From positions 1 through 64,000 of the forward strand of contig NZ_QNVY02000002.1 in NCBI RefSeq assembly GCF_003314435.2: a stretch of 64,000 bases of DNA, in the 5' to 3' direction. Source of the stretch: Flavobacterium petrolei (GTDB lineage Bacteria; Bacteroidota; Bacteroidia; Flavobacteriales; Flavobacteriaceae). Below are positions 36,694 through 45,635 of this stretch, piece by piece. The notes below the pieces were generated by a model. The model made no database searches and had not been told where the DNA came from. It was given only the letters and a program-made list of their open reading frames with translations. The stretch's first letter is position 1, and the number at the start of each line of letters is the position of its first letter. The position numbers were made by a program, and so were the translations under genes.

Positions 36694-37890
36694 TTATCGG
36701 ATTTGTCCATTTCCGTAAATATACCACTTATTAGTAACTAAATGTTGCAAACCAATAGGTCCACGTTGGTGTAATTTGTCTGTGCTTATCGCCAATTCTC
36801 CACCTAAACCAAATTGTCCTCCATCAGTAAATCGGGTAGAGGCGTTTTGATAAACGGCTGCCGTATCCACGTTTTCCATGAATTCCTGGGCAATTGCATC
36901 ATTTTTTGTGATTATGGATGCCGAATGTCCGCCACAATATTTATTTATTTTGTCAATTGCTTCTTGATCCGAATTGGTTGTTCCAATAACAATTTTATAA
37001 TCTAGAAACTCTTCGTGCCAAATTAAATCCGATTCGATCTGAGGGATATTTGTTACTCTTGAAATATTTTCATCTCCCAAAACAGTTACGTTTCTTTGTT
37101 GCAATTCGGTAATTACTTTCTTTGCAAAGGCTTCCCAATTGTTAATATTTGTATCAATTAATACTTTATCTAGAGCATTGCAAACAGATATATTTGAGGT
37201 CTTTCCGTTAATAATAATATCAAGCGCTTTTTTCAAATCGGCTTCCTTATTTACATAAACAAAATTATTTCCTCGACCACTTATAATCACCGGGCAGGTA
37301 GCGTGTTTCTTTACAAAAGCGATTAATTTCTCACCACCACGAGGAACGATTAAATCCACTTTTTGTGTTGGTTTTTCCAAAAAAGCCTGCGTTTCTTCTC
37401 GATTGTAATTCAGGTATTCTACCCATTCTGTCGCAACATTATTTTCTTGTAAAGCCTGATGCCACAATTCCACAATTTTTAAATTGGACAGTAAAGATTC
37501 TTTTCCGCCTTTTAATAAAATTTTATTTCCGGATTTAAAAGCGATTCCACCAGCTTCAACAGTAACATCGGGTCTGGATTCATAAATAATCATTATGGTT
37601 CCAAAAGCCGCTGTTTTATTGATGATTTTCATTCCGTTTTCATGGTCGAAATTAAAACGCTCCACGCCAATAGGATCTTCTTGACTTGCTAATTGTTGCA
37701 TGGATAAAATCATCCCGTCAATTTTGGCATCATCAACCAATAAACGTTTTTCCATGGCCAAGTCATCCCCAGAATATTTTTTGATGTCGCGCTGATTTAT
37801 AGTTTTAAGATTGGCTCTTTCTTGTTCAAGAAGTTCGGCCATACGACTTAAAACTGCATTTCGCTTTTCTATTGGTAATAAGTGGTTCAT
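36694..37890 (-). CDS. proA: Glutamate-5-semialdehyde dehydrogenase
   Basis: 398 aa from the ATG at 37890 (MNHLLPIEKRNAVLSRMAEL); an ATG at 37920 adds ten residues and is less likely. The catalytic cysteine lies in NISVCNALDKVLI, and FGTIMIIYESRPDVTVEAG is the ProA cofactor-site motif. It reduces glutamyl-5-phosphate to glutamate semialdehyde. Its neighbour proB completes the pair; proC is not in the window. Confidence 0.96.
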   Translation of the reverse strand: MNHLLPIEKRNAVLSRMAELLEQERANLKTINQRDIKKYSGDDLAMEKRLLVDDAKIDGMILSMQQLASQEDPIGVERFNFDHENGMKIINKTAAFGTIMIIYESRPDVTVEAGGIAFKSGNKILLKGGKESLLSNLKIVELWHQALQENNVATEWVEYLNYNREETQAFLEKPTQKVDLIVPRGGEKLIAFVKKHATCPVIISGRGNNFVYVNKEADLKKALDIIINGKTSNISVCNALDKVLIDTNINNWEAFAKKVITELQQRNVTVLGDENISRVTNIPQIESDLIWHEEFLDYKIVIGTTNSDQEAIDKINKYCGGHSASIITKNDAIAQEFMENVDTAAVYQNASTRFTDGGQFGLGGELAISTDKLHQRGPIGLQHLVTNKWYIYGNGQIR

Positions 37891-38051
37891 TAGTTTTACT
37901 ATTTTAGACGGAAAATCCAAACATATAAGTCATGTAAGTTTTTAGTTCTTGGTTAATATTTATTTGTTTAAAATATAAAATTCAGAGAATCTCTATATTC
38001 TATTGACTCTGTTTTTTAAAACTTAAATGACTGATATGTTTAAAAAAAAAA

Positions 38052-39188
38052 TCATTTCAATTCTGCCAAAGCTTCTTTTAAAGCTACAATAAAAGTGTCA
38101 ATTGCTTCCTTTTTGATTGTTAATGGAGGAAGAATTCTTAATAAGTTTTTATTATTAGCATTTCCTGTAAAAATATGCTTGTCGATAATCATTTTTTTAC
38201 GAAGAGTACTTACATCAAAATCAAATTCTACACCAAGCATTAATCCTCTTCCTTTGACTTTAATAACTTCAGGAACTTGTTTGATTGCTTCTAAAAAATA
38301 GGCGTAAACGTCATTTACGTTATCCATTAATTTTTGGCTTTCAATCACATCCAAAACTGCTATTCCGGCAGCACAAGCCAGATGGTTTCCACCAAAAGTA
38401 GTTCCCAATAATCCATAACTCGCTGTGAATTTTGGAGAAATCAAGATTCCGCCAATAGGAAATCCGTTACCCATTCCTTTAGCCAGACAAATAATATCTG
38501 CTTTGATATTATGATGTTGGTGTGCAAAAAACTTTCCGCTTCTTCCGTATCCTGATTGAACTTCGTCCAAAATCAAAACGACATCGTAAGCCTCGCATAG
38601 TTTTTCTAATGCCTGAAAAAATTCAGTTGTTCCTTGGTCTAAACCACCAACTCCTTGAATTCCTTCAATTATAACAGAAGAAATATCTCCTTTTTTTAAT
38701 TCGTTTTCTACCAACTCGATGTTATTCAATGGTAAAAAAGTAACGATTTGCTGTGCATTGATTGGCGCAACAATTTTTTTATTATCTGTCACCGCAACTG
38801 CCGCCGAAGTTCTTCCATGAAAGGAATTATCAAAAGCAATTACACGCGATTTATTGTTGTGAAAAGAAGCTAATTTCAAAGCGTTTTCATTGGCTTCAGC
38901 TCCAGAACTACACAAGAATAAAGTATAGTCTTCCAATCCGGAAAGTTTTCCTAATTTTTCTGCTAATTCTACTTGCAATGGATTCTGAATCGCATTCGAA
39001 TAAAAACCAATTTTATCCAATTGATTTTTTAATTTGGCAACATAATCCGGTTGTGTGTGTCCAATGGAAATTACTCCATGACCACCATATAAATCTAAAT
39101 ATTCTACTCCTTTTTCATCTGTAATCGTGCAATCTAGTGCTTTTACGGGAGTGATGTTGTATAATGGGTAAACGTCAAATAAGTTCAT
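38052..39188 (-). CDS. argD: Acyl-ornithine aminotransferase
   Basis: 378 aa, class III PLP aminotransferase. It begins YPLYNITPVKALDC and has LFCSSGAEANENALKLA, FDNSFHGRT and LILDEVQSGYGRSG; the PLP lysine is in CLAKGMGNGFPIGG. It makes N-acylornithine from the semialdehyde. It lies between argC and proA with AT-rich spacers on both sides. Confidence 0.95.
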   Translation of the reverse strand: MNLFDVYPLYNITPVKALDCTITDEKGVEYLDLYGGHGVISIGHTQPDYVAKLKNQLDKIGFYSNAIQNPLQVELAEKLGKLSGLEDYTLFLCSSGAEANENALKLASFHNNKSRVIAFDNSFHGRTSAAVAVTDNKKIVAPINAQQIVTFLPLNNIELVENELKKGDISSVIIEGIQGVGGLDQGTTEFFQALEKLCEAYDVVLILDEVQSGYGRSGKFFAHQHHNIKADIICLAKGMGNGFPIGGILISPKFTASYGLLGTTFGGNHLACAAGIAVLDVIESQKLMDNVNDVYAYFLEAIKQVPEVIKVKGRGLMLGVEFDFDVSTLRKKMIIDKHIFTGNANNKNLLRILPPLTIKKEAIDTFIVALKEALAELK

Positions 39189-39313
39189 TTTTTTATTATT
39201 TAAAGATTTAAAAATTGAAAAATTTAAAGATTCAAGTCGTTTTTAAATCTTTTACTGTTTTTAGAATCCTAATAATTTTTCAATCATTAAATTTTTCAAT
39301 CATTTAATTATTT

Positions 39314-40291
39314 TTAAAATCCAGATGGTTTCAAATGCAATCCTGTGGTTTCATCCAATCCAAACATTAAATTCATGTTCTGTATTGCTTGTCCTGAGGC
39401 TCCTTTTGTTAAATTATCAATTACTGAAGTGATCAATAACCGGTTTCCTTTTTTCATTAAACTAATAATACATTTATTCGTTTGTACCACTTGCTTCATA
39501 TTGATTCCAGTGGTCGTAACAGTTACGAAAGGTTGGTCTTTGTAAAAAGCTTCATATTTTGCTACTACATCTTCCAAACTTTCTTCGATTATTGTGTATA
39601 ATGTGGCAAAAATTCCTCTTGCAAAATCCCCTCTGTTGGGTACAAAAATCAATTCGTTTGTATAATCCGCTTGTAATTGGTTGACACTTTGGTTTATTTC
39701 TCCCAAATGTTGGTGTTCAAAAGTTTTGTAATGCGACATATTGTTTGATCTCCAACTGAAATGTGTCGTTTCCGAAGGTGTTACTCCGGCTCCCGTGCTT
39801 CCGGTGGTGGCATTAATGTGAACATCAGTCGTAAGCATTTCGTTTTTAGCCAATGGTAATAATGCCAGTTGAATCGCTGTTGCAAAACAACCTGGATTTG
39901 CTATGAATTGAGCGTTTTTAATTGCTGCTTTATTCAATTCAGGTAAGCCATAAACGAAAGATTTGCTATCGAAGTCTTTGTCTTTGGTCAATCTGAAATC
40001 ATTTCCTAAATCGATGATTTTGGTATGACTCGCAAATTGATTTTGCTCTAAAAATGATTTTGATTTTCCATGACCCAGACACAAGAAAACAACATTCACA
40101 TTTGGATTTACAGTATCGGTAAAATTCATTTCGATATCGCCCATCAAATCATGATGCGCAACCGAAAGTGGTTTTCCAGCGTTTGTTGTGCTGTAAACAA
40201 AATCAAGTGTAGCATTGGGATGAAACATCAATATTCTGATGAGTTCTCCCGCAGTGTAACCCGAACCACCAATTATTCCAATATTAATCAT
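39314..40291 (-). CDS. argC: N-acetyl(succinyl)-gamma-glutamyl-phosphate reductase
   Basis: 325 aa from ATG 40291 (MINIGIIGGSGYTAGEL, the Rossmann start); an ATG at 40342 gives an implausible extension. The catalytic cysteine is in FIANPGCFATAIQLAL, and HINATTGSTGAG is the C-terminal substrate loop. Third enzyme of the arginine route, NADPH-dependent. Confidence 0.96.
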   Translation of the reverse strand: MINIGIIGGSGYTAGELIRILMFHPNATLDFVYSTTNAGKPLSVAHHDLMGDIEMNFTDTVNPNVNVVFLCLGHGKSKSFLEQNQFASHTKIIDLGNDFRLTKDKDFDSKSFVYGLPELNKAAIKNAQFIANPGCFATAIQLALLPLAKNEMLTTDVHINATTGSTGAGVTPSETTHFSWRSNNMSHYKTFEHQHLGEINQSVNQLQADYTNELIFVPNRGDFARGIFATLYTIIEESLEDVVAKYEAFYKDQPFVTVTTTGINMKQVVQTNKCIISLMKKGNRLLITSVIDNLTKGASGQAIQNMNLMFGLDETTGLHLKPSGF

Positions 40292-40481
40292 AATTTTAAA
40301 TTTTAAAACGTACTTAGAATTAATCCTTTGGGAGCAATTCAATTTTTATTTTTTTTAACCACATAGATTTAATAATTTTTGAAAGGCGTTTCACTTTATT
40401 AGAGAAAATCATAGCTATGTGAATCCACAAATGGGCTATTTAACTCTTCTTTTCTATGCTTCTATGTGGTTAAATTTTTTA

Positions 40482-41675
40482 TTAATCATGTGTCAGTTTA
40501 TTTACAGATGAAAAAATGTTTTGGGCATTCCCCAGAATTTTGATAAATCCTTTGGCATCGTCAGATGTCCAAGCGTTGTTCATTTCTCCATATTGTCCAA
40601 AACTGGTATTCATCAAATCATTTTCAGATTCGATTCCGTCCAAAGTAAAGTGATATGGTTTTAACGAAACGATAACGGTTCCATTTACAGTCGTTTGAGT
40701 ATCTTCCAGGAAAGCCTCGATGTTTCTCATTACAGGATCTAAAAATTGTCCTTCATGAAACAACATTCCGTACCAGTTTCCTAGTTGTTCTTTCCAGTAT
40801 TGTTGCCATTTACCCAGCGTATGTTTTTCTAATAAATGGTGCGCTTTGATAATTATTAATGGCGCAGCTGCTTCAAAACCTACTCGTCCTTTAATTCCGA
40901 TAATCGTATCGCCTACATGAGTATCTCTACCAATTGCATACGCGCTGGCTAATTTTTCTAAGGCAACGATGTTCTTTGTTGGTGCGTCCAAAGTCCCATT
41001 GATGCCTACTAATTGTCCTTTTTCAAATTGTAGAGTGACTTTCTCTTCACCCGTTTTTTGCAATTGAGAAGGATACGCTTCACTTGGTAAAGTTTGATTT
41101 GAGGTCAATGTTTCTTTACCACCTACGCTAGTTCCCCACAATCCTTTATTAATGGAATATTGTGCTTTTTCCCAAGAATAATGAACTCCGTTTTTAGATA
41201 AATAATCCACTTCTTCCTGTCTTGATAATTTCAAATCTCTGATAGGAGTGATGATTTCAATTTCGGGAGCAATGGTTTGGAAAATTAAATCAAAACGAAT
41301 TTGGTCATTTCCTGCACCGGTACTTCCGTGGGCAATTGCTTCTGCACCAACAGATTTTGCATATTTAATCGCTTCAATGGCTTGAAAAACACGTTCCGCA
41401 CTTACGGATAATGGATAGGTGTTATTTTTTAATACATTTCCATAAATCAAATATTTAATGGCTTTATCATAATATTTATCTACAATGGTAAGATTTGCAT
41501 GTTGTGCACTTCCTAATTCGTAGGCTCTTTCTTCAATAGCGGCTAGTTCAGCTTCATCAAATCCTCCTGTATTTATAAGAACGGTGTAAACTTCATATCC
41601 TTTTTCGTTTTTTAAATATTTAAGGCAATATGATGTATCTAATCCTCCGCTGTATGCTAATACTACTTTTTTCAT
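40482..41675 (-). CDS. argG: Argininosuccinate synthase
   Basis: 397 aa from ATG 41675 (MKKVVLAYSGGLDTSYCLKY). The PP-loop AYSGGLDTS binds ATP, and AHGSTGAGNDQIRF is the second signature. An upstream ATG at 41732 would run through the GC-rich repeat and is rejected. It joins citrulline and aspartate. Confidence 0.97.
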   Translation of the reverse strand: MKKVVLAYSGGLDTSYCLKYLKNEKGYEVYTVLINTGGFDEAELAAIEERAYELGSAQHANLTIVDKYYDKAIKYLIYGNVLKNNTYPLSVSAERVFQAIEAIKYAKSVGAEAIAHGSTGAGNDQIRFDLIFQTIAPEIEIITPIRDLKLSRQEEVDYLSKNGVHYSWEKAQYSINKGLWGTSVGGKETLTSNQTLPSEAYPSQLQKTGEEKVTLQFEKGQLVGINGTLDAPTKNIVALEKLASAYAIGRDTHVGDTIIGIKGRVGFEAAAPLIIIKAHHLLEKHTLGKWQQYWKEQLGNWYGMLFHEGQFLDPVMRNIEAFLEDTQTTVNGTVIVSLKPYHFTLDGIESENDLMNTSFGQYGEMNNAWTSDDAKGFIKILGNAQNIFSSVNKLTHD

Positions 41676-41689
41676 AATGATTGTTTTTT

Positions 41690-41812
41690 CCTCCCCCCAG
41701 CCCCCTCCGAAGGAGGGGGAGCCATTACGCAAAGGGAGTGTTTTAATTTATATTTTTTTGTTTTTTGTTTTCCTTGGCTCCCTCCCCTTTGGGGAGGGCC
41801 GGGGAGGGGATT
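41690..41812. repeat. Pair of GC-rich palindromic repeats in inverted orientation
   Basis: Copy 1 (41690-41725) contains CCCCCTCCGAAGGAGGGGGA. Copy 2 (41772-41812) contains CCCTCCCCTTTTGGGGAGGG. Reverse-complementing copy 2 gives the same order of blocks, ending GGAGGGAGCCA as in copy 1. Their GC content stands out sharply from this AT-rich genome. A small mobile hairpin doublet (REP/BIME-like) inserted between the GNAT gene and argG is likely. Confidence 0.75.
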
Positions 41813-42428
41813 ATTTTTTTAAGAACAAGGCTTCTTTAATTAATTTTAATCTGTTTAATACTCTGACATTAAATGGATGTTTAGGCGGATCTTTAGGTTT
41901 TTCTGTTGGGTCATAGAGCATTCCGGTACACAAGCACATTTTATTTTCTTTGCTTTGCAAAATTTCAAAATTGGTACAGGTTTTACAGCCCGCCCAGAAA
42001 CTTGGATCGCTGGTCAATTCTGAAAACGGAACAGGTTTATAACCTAAATCGGAGTTGATTTTCATTACAGCCAAACCAGTTGTGATTCCAAACACCTTAG
42101 CATTTGGATATTTCTCTAATGAATAATCAAAAACAAATGATTTGATTTTTTTGGCTAAACCTAAGTTTCTGTAATCAGGATGTACAATCAACCCGGAATG
42201 TGCTACAAATTTCCCGTGCTGCCAACTTTCGATATAGCAAAAACCGGCAAATTTGCCATTATCTAAAGCAATGACAGCATCTTTGCTTTCCATTTTTTTC
42301 TGGATGTATTCAGGAGTTCTCTTAGCAATTCCCGTACCTCTCAATAGTGCGGATAATTCTATAGTTTCGCATATTTCTTGCGAATATTTATAATGTTCTT
42401 CCTGAGTTGTTATAATAGAAATATTCAT
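41811..42428 (-). CDS. GNAT acyltransferase, candidate first enzyme of arginine synthesis
   Basis: 205 aa, one GNAT domain. Motif A with the CoA loop is GLIVHPDYRNLGLAKKIKSF; the N-terminus EICETIELSALLRGTGIAKR holds an acceptor loop. A short cysteine cluster follows the domain (CKTC at about 148-151 and CLCTG near 170), perhaps for a metal. It is the first gene of the operon, before argG. No argA, argJ or ArgA-type kinase fusion is present, so this protein is the best candidate for N-acylation of glutamate (acetyl or succinyl). This role is inferred from position. Confidence 0.8.
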   Translation of the reverse strand: MNISIITTQEEHYKYSQEICETIELSALLRGTGIAKRTPEYIQKKMESKDAVIALDNGKFAGFCYIESWQHGKFVAHSGLIVHPDYRNLGLAKKIKSFVFDYSLEKYPNAKVFGITTGLAVMKINSDLGYKPVPFSELTSDPSFWAGCKTCTNFEILQSKENKMCLCTGMLYDPTEKPKDPPKHPFNVRVLNRLKLIKEALFLKK

Positions 42429-42631
42429 TTCAAAAGCTGAATTTTTGAGTTATAAAATGATTTGTAATTTTGTAATTGAAATATCTCTTTGCCAAATTTA
42501 ACTACAATATCAAACCTGTTGATTGTTTTGCAATAAATTGAACCACAATGCAATAGTGGTAAATAAATAGTTTTTTTTGGATGTAAAAATCCAATGGGGA
42601 ATAAGGTTAATTTCAAAACGGAAATATGAAA
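42429..42631. other. 5' untranslated stretch before the GNAT gene
   Basis: Between the structured leader and the GNAT start. A 63-codon open frame (42425-42616) overlaps the GNAT start by four bases but has no coding signature; it is taken as leader RNA. Confidence 0.4.
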
Positions 42632-42751
42632 AATGAATAATAAAACGAAACAGCTTTTGGGTACTATAGAGATAGCATCCGTACTTCGGGAGAAGTAGTA
42701 GGTCTGTTTGTCCGTGACAAAGAAGTTATATGTAAACTTGTTTTATTCATT
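42632..42751 (-). promoter_or_regulatory. Structured leader RNA of the arginine operon (candidate regulatory RNA)
   Basis: The minus-strand RNA would fold into nested stems. P1 pairs AATGAATAAAAC (42740-42751) with the complement at 42632-42646. P2 pairs AAACAG (42704-42709) with CTGTTT (42648-42653). P3 is a GAAGTA-type hairpin at 42681-42698. The predicted transcription start lies at its 5' edge, so it forms the very beginning of the mRNA. It also contains a 28-codon ORF. I do not recognise a known riboswitch class. Confidence 0.5.
42664..42750 (-). CDS. Possible 28-aa leader peptide of the arginine operon
   Basis: ATG at 42750 opens a frame reading MNKTSLHITSLSRTNRPTT then SPEVRMLSL and a TAG. 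It includes three Arg codons (CGG, AGA, CGG) and starts within a base or two of the predicted mRNA 5' end, so translation might be leaderless. A control role by ribosome position is possible, but no clean terminator follows. Uncertain. Confidence 0.35.
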   Translation of the reverse strand: MNKTSLHITSLSRTNRPTTSPEVRMLSL

Positions 42752-42755
42752 GATG

Positions 42756-42784
42756 CAAAAGTACACATATTTTTATTATACAAG
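42756..42784 (-). promoter_or_regulatory. Promoter of the arginine operon
   Basis: On the minus strand CTTGT (start at 42784) and TACTTTTG (42763-42756) are spaced as a Bacteroidota -33/-7 pair. The -7 box matches TAnnTTTG exactly. It points to a start near 42750. Confidence 0.6.
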
Positions 42785-42840
42785 GTTACTTTTGTGTTTT
42801 GTAACAAAATTATAATGTATTGTTGATTTTTTTGCAAATA

Positions 42841-42878
42841 AAAAAACTCCTTGACAACATGATTATCAAGGAGTTTTG
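42841..42878 (-). terminator. Intrinsic terminator of the lipoprotein gene
   Basis: AAAACTCCTTGA pairs with TCAAGGAGTTTT over 12 bp and is followed on the minus strand by a T-run. It lies 25 bases after the lipoprotein stop. Confidence 0.88.
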
Positions 42879-42902
42879 CATAATGGAATTAAATTTAAAG
42901 TT

Positions 42903-44087
42903 TTAGTTTCTAAATTTATTTTGACTTATAATATCTTTAATTTTAGCTTTTAAGTCTTCTCCGGTATCATAAACCATTTGTTCACTGTTAGGAAAACCTA
43001 CTGGTTTTCTGTCAAAATAAGAATAGTAATTATCGTCAGATGCGCGTCGATCTCCTTTATAATTGGCATAGATATTTTCGAAAATAAATTCGCTTGTTAT
43101 TGGGAAAGATTGTAATAGTTGATTGTTTTTTAGATTAATATAGTCAATTTTAGCGGTAATTTGACAAGACTTAAATTGTCTGAATTCGTAAATTTGAGCC
43201 GTTACTGTTCTCAGGTCGTCGACCATAACTACTTTTCCTTTTTCGTCCAGCACTTCTTTCCCGTTAGCATCTATCAGTTTTTTGACACCGTCTTTAATGA
43301 TGCGTTCTTTTACAAATTCTCTTTCTTTGATTTGCTCTGGCGAAATGTAAATTTCTCGGAAATTAATCATCATTCCGTAATCATAACTGATTCCTTTTTG
43401 TTTATTGCTATGATAAACTGTCCATTTATCGTTGAGCCCGTACGTGCTAAAATCTAATAAATCATTCTGAAGACGAACCGGAATAATCATGTTCGTTTCA
43501 TTTTTAGTGTAAACCGAAACATAGTCAGAACCTTTGAATTTTGCATCATCCATCAATCGCAATACATCTTTATAATTAGGATTTATCTGGTTTAAATAAT
43601 CCAAATCATCATACGCCTTTCTGAAATTCATCTTGTCTGATGTTACCATTAGTTTTTTTGCATTAGCATATAAATAAATGGATAAGGCATTTTTGCTATT
43701 AATGATTTGATCGTTATAATTATCAAATGGGAAAATCGCATTTCGTCCTTCTTTAATCAGTTTCAAAGGAAGTAAGGGTTTGATTTTTTCCTGACGGGAA
43801 TTCAATTGCAAATACGTATTGTAAGTCTTCTCCAATTGCGCTGGATTAGCATCTTTTGCCAACAAATTTATTGTGTTCAAATCACGTTCTTTAGCTTTGG
43901 CGAAAGCTTCTTCTACCAAATAAATATAATCTTGCTTGCCTTTTTTATCTTTATTGGTTTGCAAATTGGATACGGCATTCTCAATTGCCTGATCGTAATT
44001 TCCGGAACTTAATAAATTTTGGGTTTGCTTTACGCCACAAGAGGAAATTAGGACGAAAAAGGATAATAAAAGAGTAATTTTTTTCAT
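42903..44087 (-). CDS. Lipoprotein of unknown function
   Basis: 394 aa from ATG 44087 (MKKITLLLSFFVLISSCGVKQ). The lipobox LISSC gives a lipid-modified Cys17, so the protein is anchored in the envelope. An ATG at 44144 would put 19 residues before the signal and is rejected. The N-terminal 120 residues look helical and TPR-like (LLSSGNYDQAIENAV, YIYLVEEAFAKAKERD); the C-terminal part is beta-rich (TVTAQIYEFRQFKSCQITAK). No family is recognised. Monocistronic. Confidence 0.82.
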   Translation of the reverse strand: MKKITLLLSFFVLISSCGVKQTQNLLSSGNYDQAIENAVSNLQTNKDKKGKQDYIYLVEEAFAKAKERDLNTINLLAKDANPAQLEKTYNTYLQLNSRQEKIKPLLPLKLIKEGRNAIFPFDNYNDQIINSKNALSIYLYANAKKLMVTSDKMNFRKAYDDLDYLNQINPNYKDVLRLMDDAKFKGSDYVSVYTKNETNMIIPVRLQNDLLDFSTYGLNDKWTVYHSNKQKGISYDYGMMINFREIYISPEQIKEREFVKERIIKDGVKKLIDANGKEVLDEKGKVVMVDDLRTVTAQIYEFRQFKSCQITAKIDYINLKNNQLLQSFPITSEFIFENIYANYKGDRRASDDNYYSYFDRKPVGFPNSEQMVYDTGEDLKAKIKDIISQNKFRN

Positions 44088-44184
44088 AAGCGTTACGATT
44101 GTGTATGCGATTTTTTTGATGGCAATGCTGTTTTTTTTAAACAAATCTATAGATTTTGATTATTAAAATCCAAAAATAATGCCA

Positions 44185-44226
44185 TAAAAAAACCTAACAA
44201 AAATAGTACAATTGTTAGGTTTTTTA
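44185..44226 (-). terminator. Intrinsic terminator of fahA
   Basis: AAAAAACCTAACAA pairs with TTGTTAGGTTTTTT around an AT loop; on the minus strand it lies just after the fahA stop. Confidence 0.85.
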
Positions 44227-44243
44227 AAGGTGTGTTTATTTTT

Positions 44244-45527
44244 TTATTTTCTGACGAAAGGTGGCAGTAATTTACTGGAAACCTCCCCAAAACCAATGCG
44301 AACATGTCCGTTTTGACAATGTCCTTTCATAATAACAGTATCATTATCGTTGATGAATTTACGTTCCGTACCATCTTTCAATTTTATTGGATTTTTTCCG
44401 CCCCAAGTCAATTCGAGCATTGAGCCAAAACTGTCAGGAGTAGGTCCTGAAATGGTTCCCGATCCCATCATATCTCCAGAATTTACACGGCAACCATTAG
44501 AGGTATGATGTGCTAATTGCTGGCTCATGGTCCAATACATATATTTGAAATTAGAATGAGAAATAACCGTTGCTTCGCCATTTTCAGGCTGAATTGCTAC
44601 TTCTAAATTTATATCAAAAGAATGTTTACCTTTTTGTTGTAAATAGGGAAGAGGCGTTGGTTCTTGTTTTGGACCTTTGGTTCTAAAAGGTTCCAAAGCA
44701 TCCATAGTCACAATCCAAGGCGAAATAGACGAAGCAAAATTCTTTGCTAAGAATGGTCCTAACGGCACGTATTCCCATTTTTGAATATCGCGTGCGCTCC
44801 AGTCATTCAATAAAACCATTCCGAAAATATAATCTTCGGCTTCCGTTACAAGAATGTTTTCACCCATTATATTTACATCCGTGGTGATAAAAGCAGTTTC
44901 AAGTTCAAAATCAACAGAACGAGAAGAGCCAAAAACGGGAGTAGTTTCTCCATTTGGCAACGTTTGTCCCATTGGTCTGTGAACCGGAATTCCAGATGGA
45001 ACAATGGTAGAACTTCTGCCGTGGTAGCCCACCGGAATGTGTAGCCAGTTAGGTAATAATGCATTTTCAGGGTCACGGAACATTTTTCCTACATTAGTTG
45101 CATGCTCTTTACTGGAATAGAAGTCTGTGTAATCACCAATAAGCACTGGCAATTGCATTTCAACATCTTCCATCTTGAAAATTATGATGTCTCTATCTTT
45201 GGCATTATCTTGTAATTTCGAATTTTTCACATCAAAAAGCTCTGCAATTCGGTTACGAACCAAACGCCATGTTTTTTGACCATCAGATATAAAATCATTC
45301 AAAGTGTCTTGCATGAACATATCGTCCGTCAGTTCAATGCCTTCAAAGTAATTTAATTGTTGTAAAGCACCCAAATCAATGGCGAAATCTCCAATTCTGG
45401 TTCCTACGGTTACTATATTTTCTTTGGTAAGAAATACACCAAAAGGAATGTTTTGAATAGGAAAATCACTGTTGACAGGTACTTCTAGCCATGATTTTCT
45501 ATTGGTATCGTTAGCTGTTATTGGCAT
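44244..45527 (-). CDS. fahA: Fumarylacetoacetase
   Basis: 427 aa, full length. FGVFLTKE opens the N-terminal SH3-like domain, and LPNWLHIPVGYHGRSSTIV with FELETAFI are the metal- and substrate-binding motifs of FAH; WSARDIQKWEYVPLGPF is diagnostic. It hydrolyses fumarylacetoacetate to fumarate and acetoacetate in tyrosine breakdown. The other genes of that pathway are not in this window. Divergent from glyA. Confidence 0.97.
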   Translation of the reverse strand: MPITANDTNRKSWLEVPVNSDFPIQNIPFGVFLTKENIVTVGTRIGDFAIDLGALQQLNYFEGIELTDDMFMQDTLNDFISDGQKTWRLVRNRIAELFDVKNSKLQDNAKDRDIIIFKMEDVEMQLPVLIGDYTDFYSSKEHATNVGKMFRDPENALLPNWLHIPVGYHGRSSTIVPSGIPVHRPMGQTLPNGETTPVFGSSRSVDFELETAFITTDVNIMGENILVTEAEDYIFGMVLLNDWSARDIQKWEYVPLGPFLAKNFASSISPWIVTMDALEPFRTKGPKQEPTPLPYLQQKGKHSFDINLEVAIQPENGEATVISHSNFKYMYWTMSQQLAHHTSNGCRVNSGDMMGSGTISGPTPDSFGSMLELTWGGKNPIKLKDGTERKFINDNDTVIMKGHCQNGHVRIGFGEVSSKLLPPFVRK

Positions 45528-45602
45528 ATTTTGTTAATTATTTTGTTAAAAAATTACTCATCAAATATATTATAATCTAACTATTAACCAAACGTTTTTT
45601 TG

Positions 45603-45610
45603 TATTTTTG
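45603..45610 (+). promoter_or_regulatory. -7 promoter element of glyA
   Basis: TATTTTTG matches TAnnTTTG and is 25 bases before the glyA start at 45636. A -33 TTTG is not clear. Confidence 0.5.
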
Positions 45611-45635
45611 CATCAAATTAACGAAAATCAAAAAA

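Noticed and set aside
41677..41916. 79-codon plus-strand frame rich in Pro/Gly
   Set aside because: It is produced by the GC-rich palindromic repeats and overlaps the GNAT gene on the other strand.
42425..42616. 63-codon frame just before the GNAT gene
   Set aside because: It overlaps the GNAT start by four bases, but its sequence has no domain or signal and lies in the likely 5' untranslated region.
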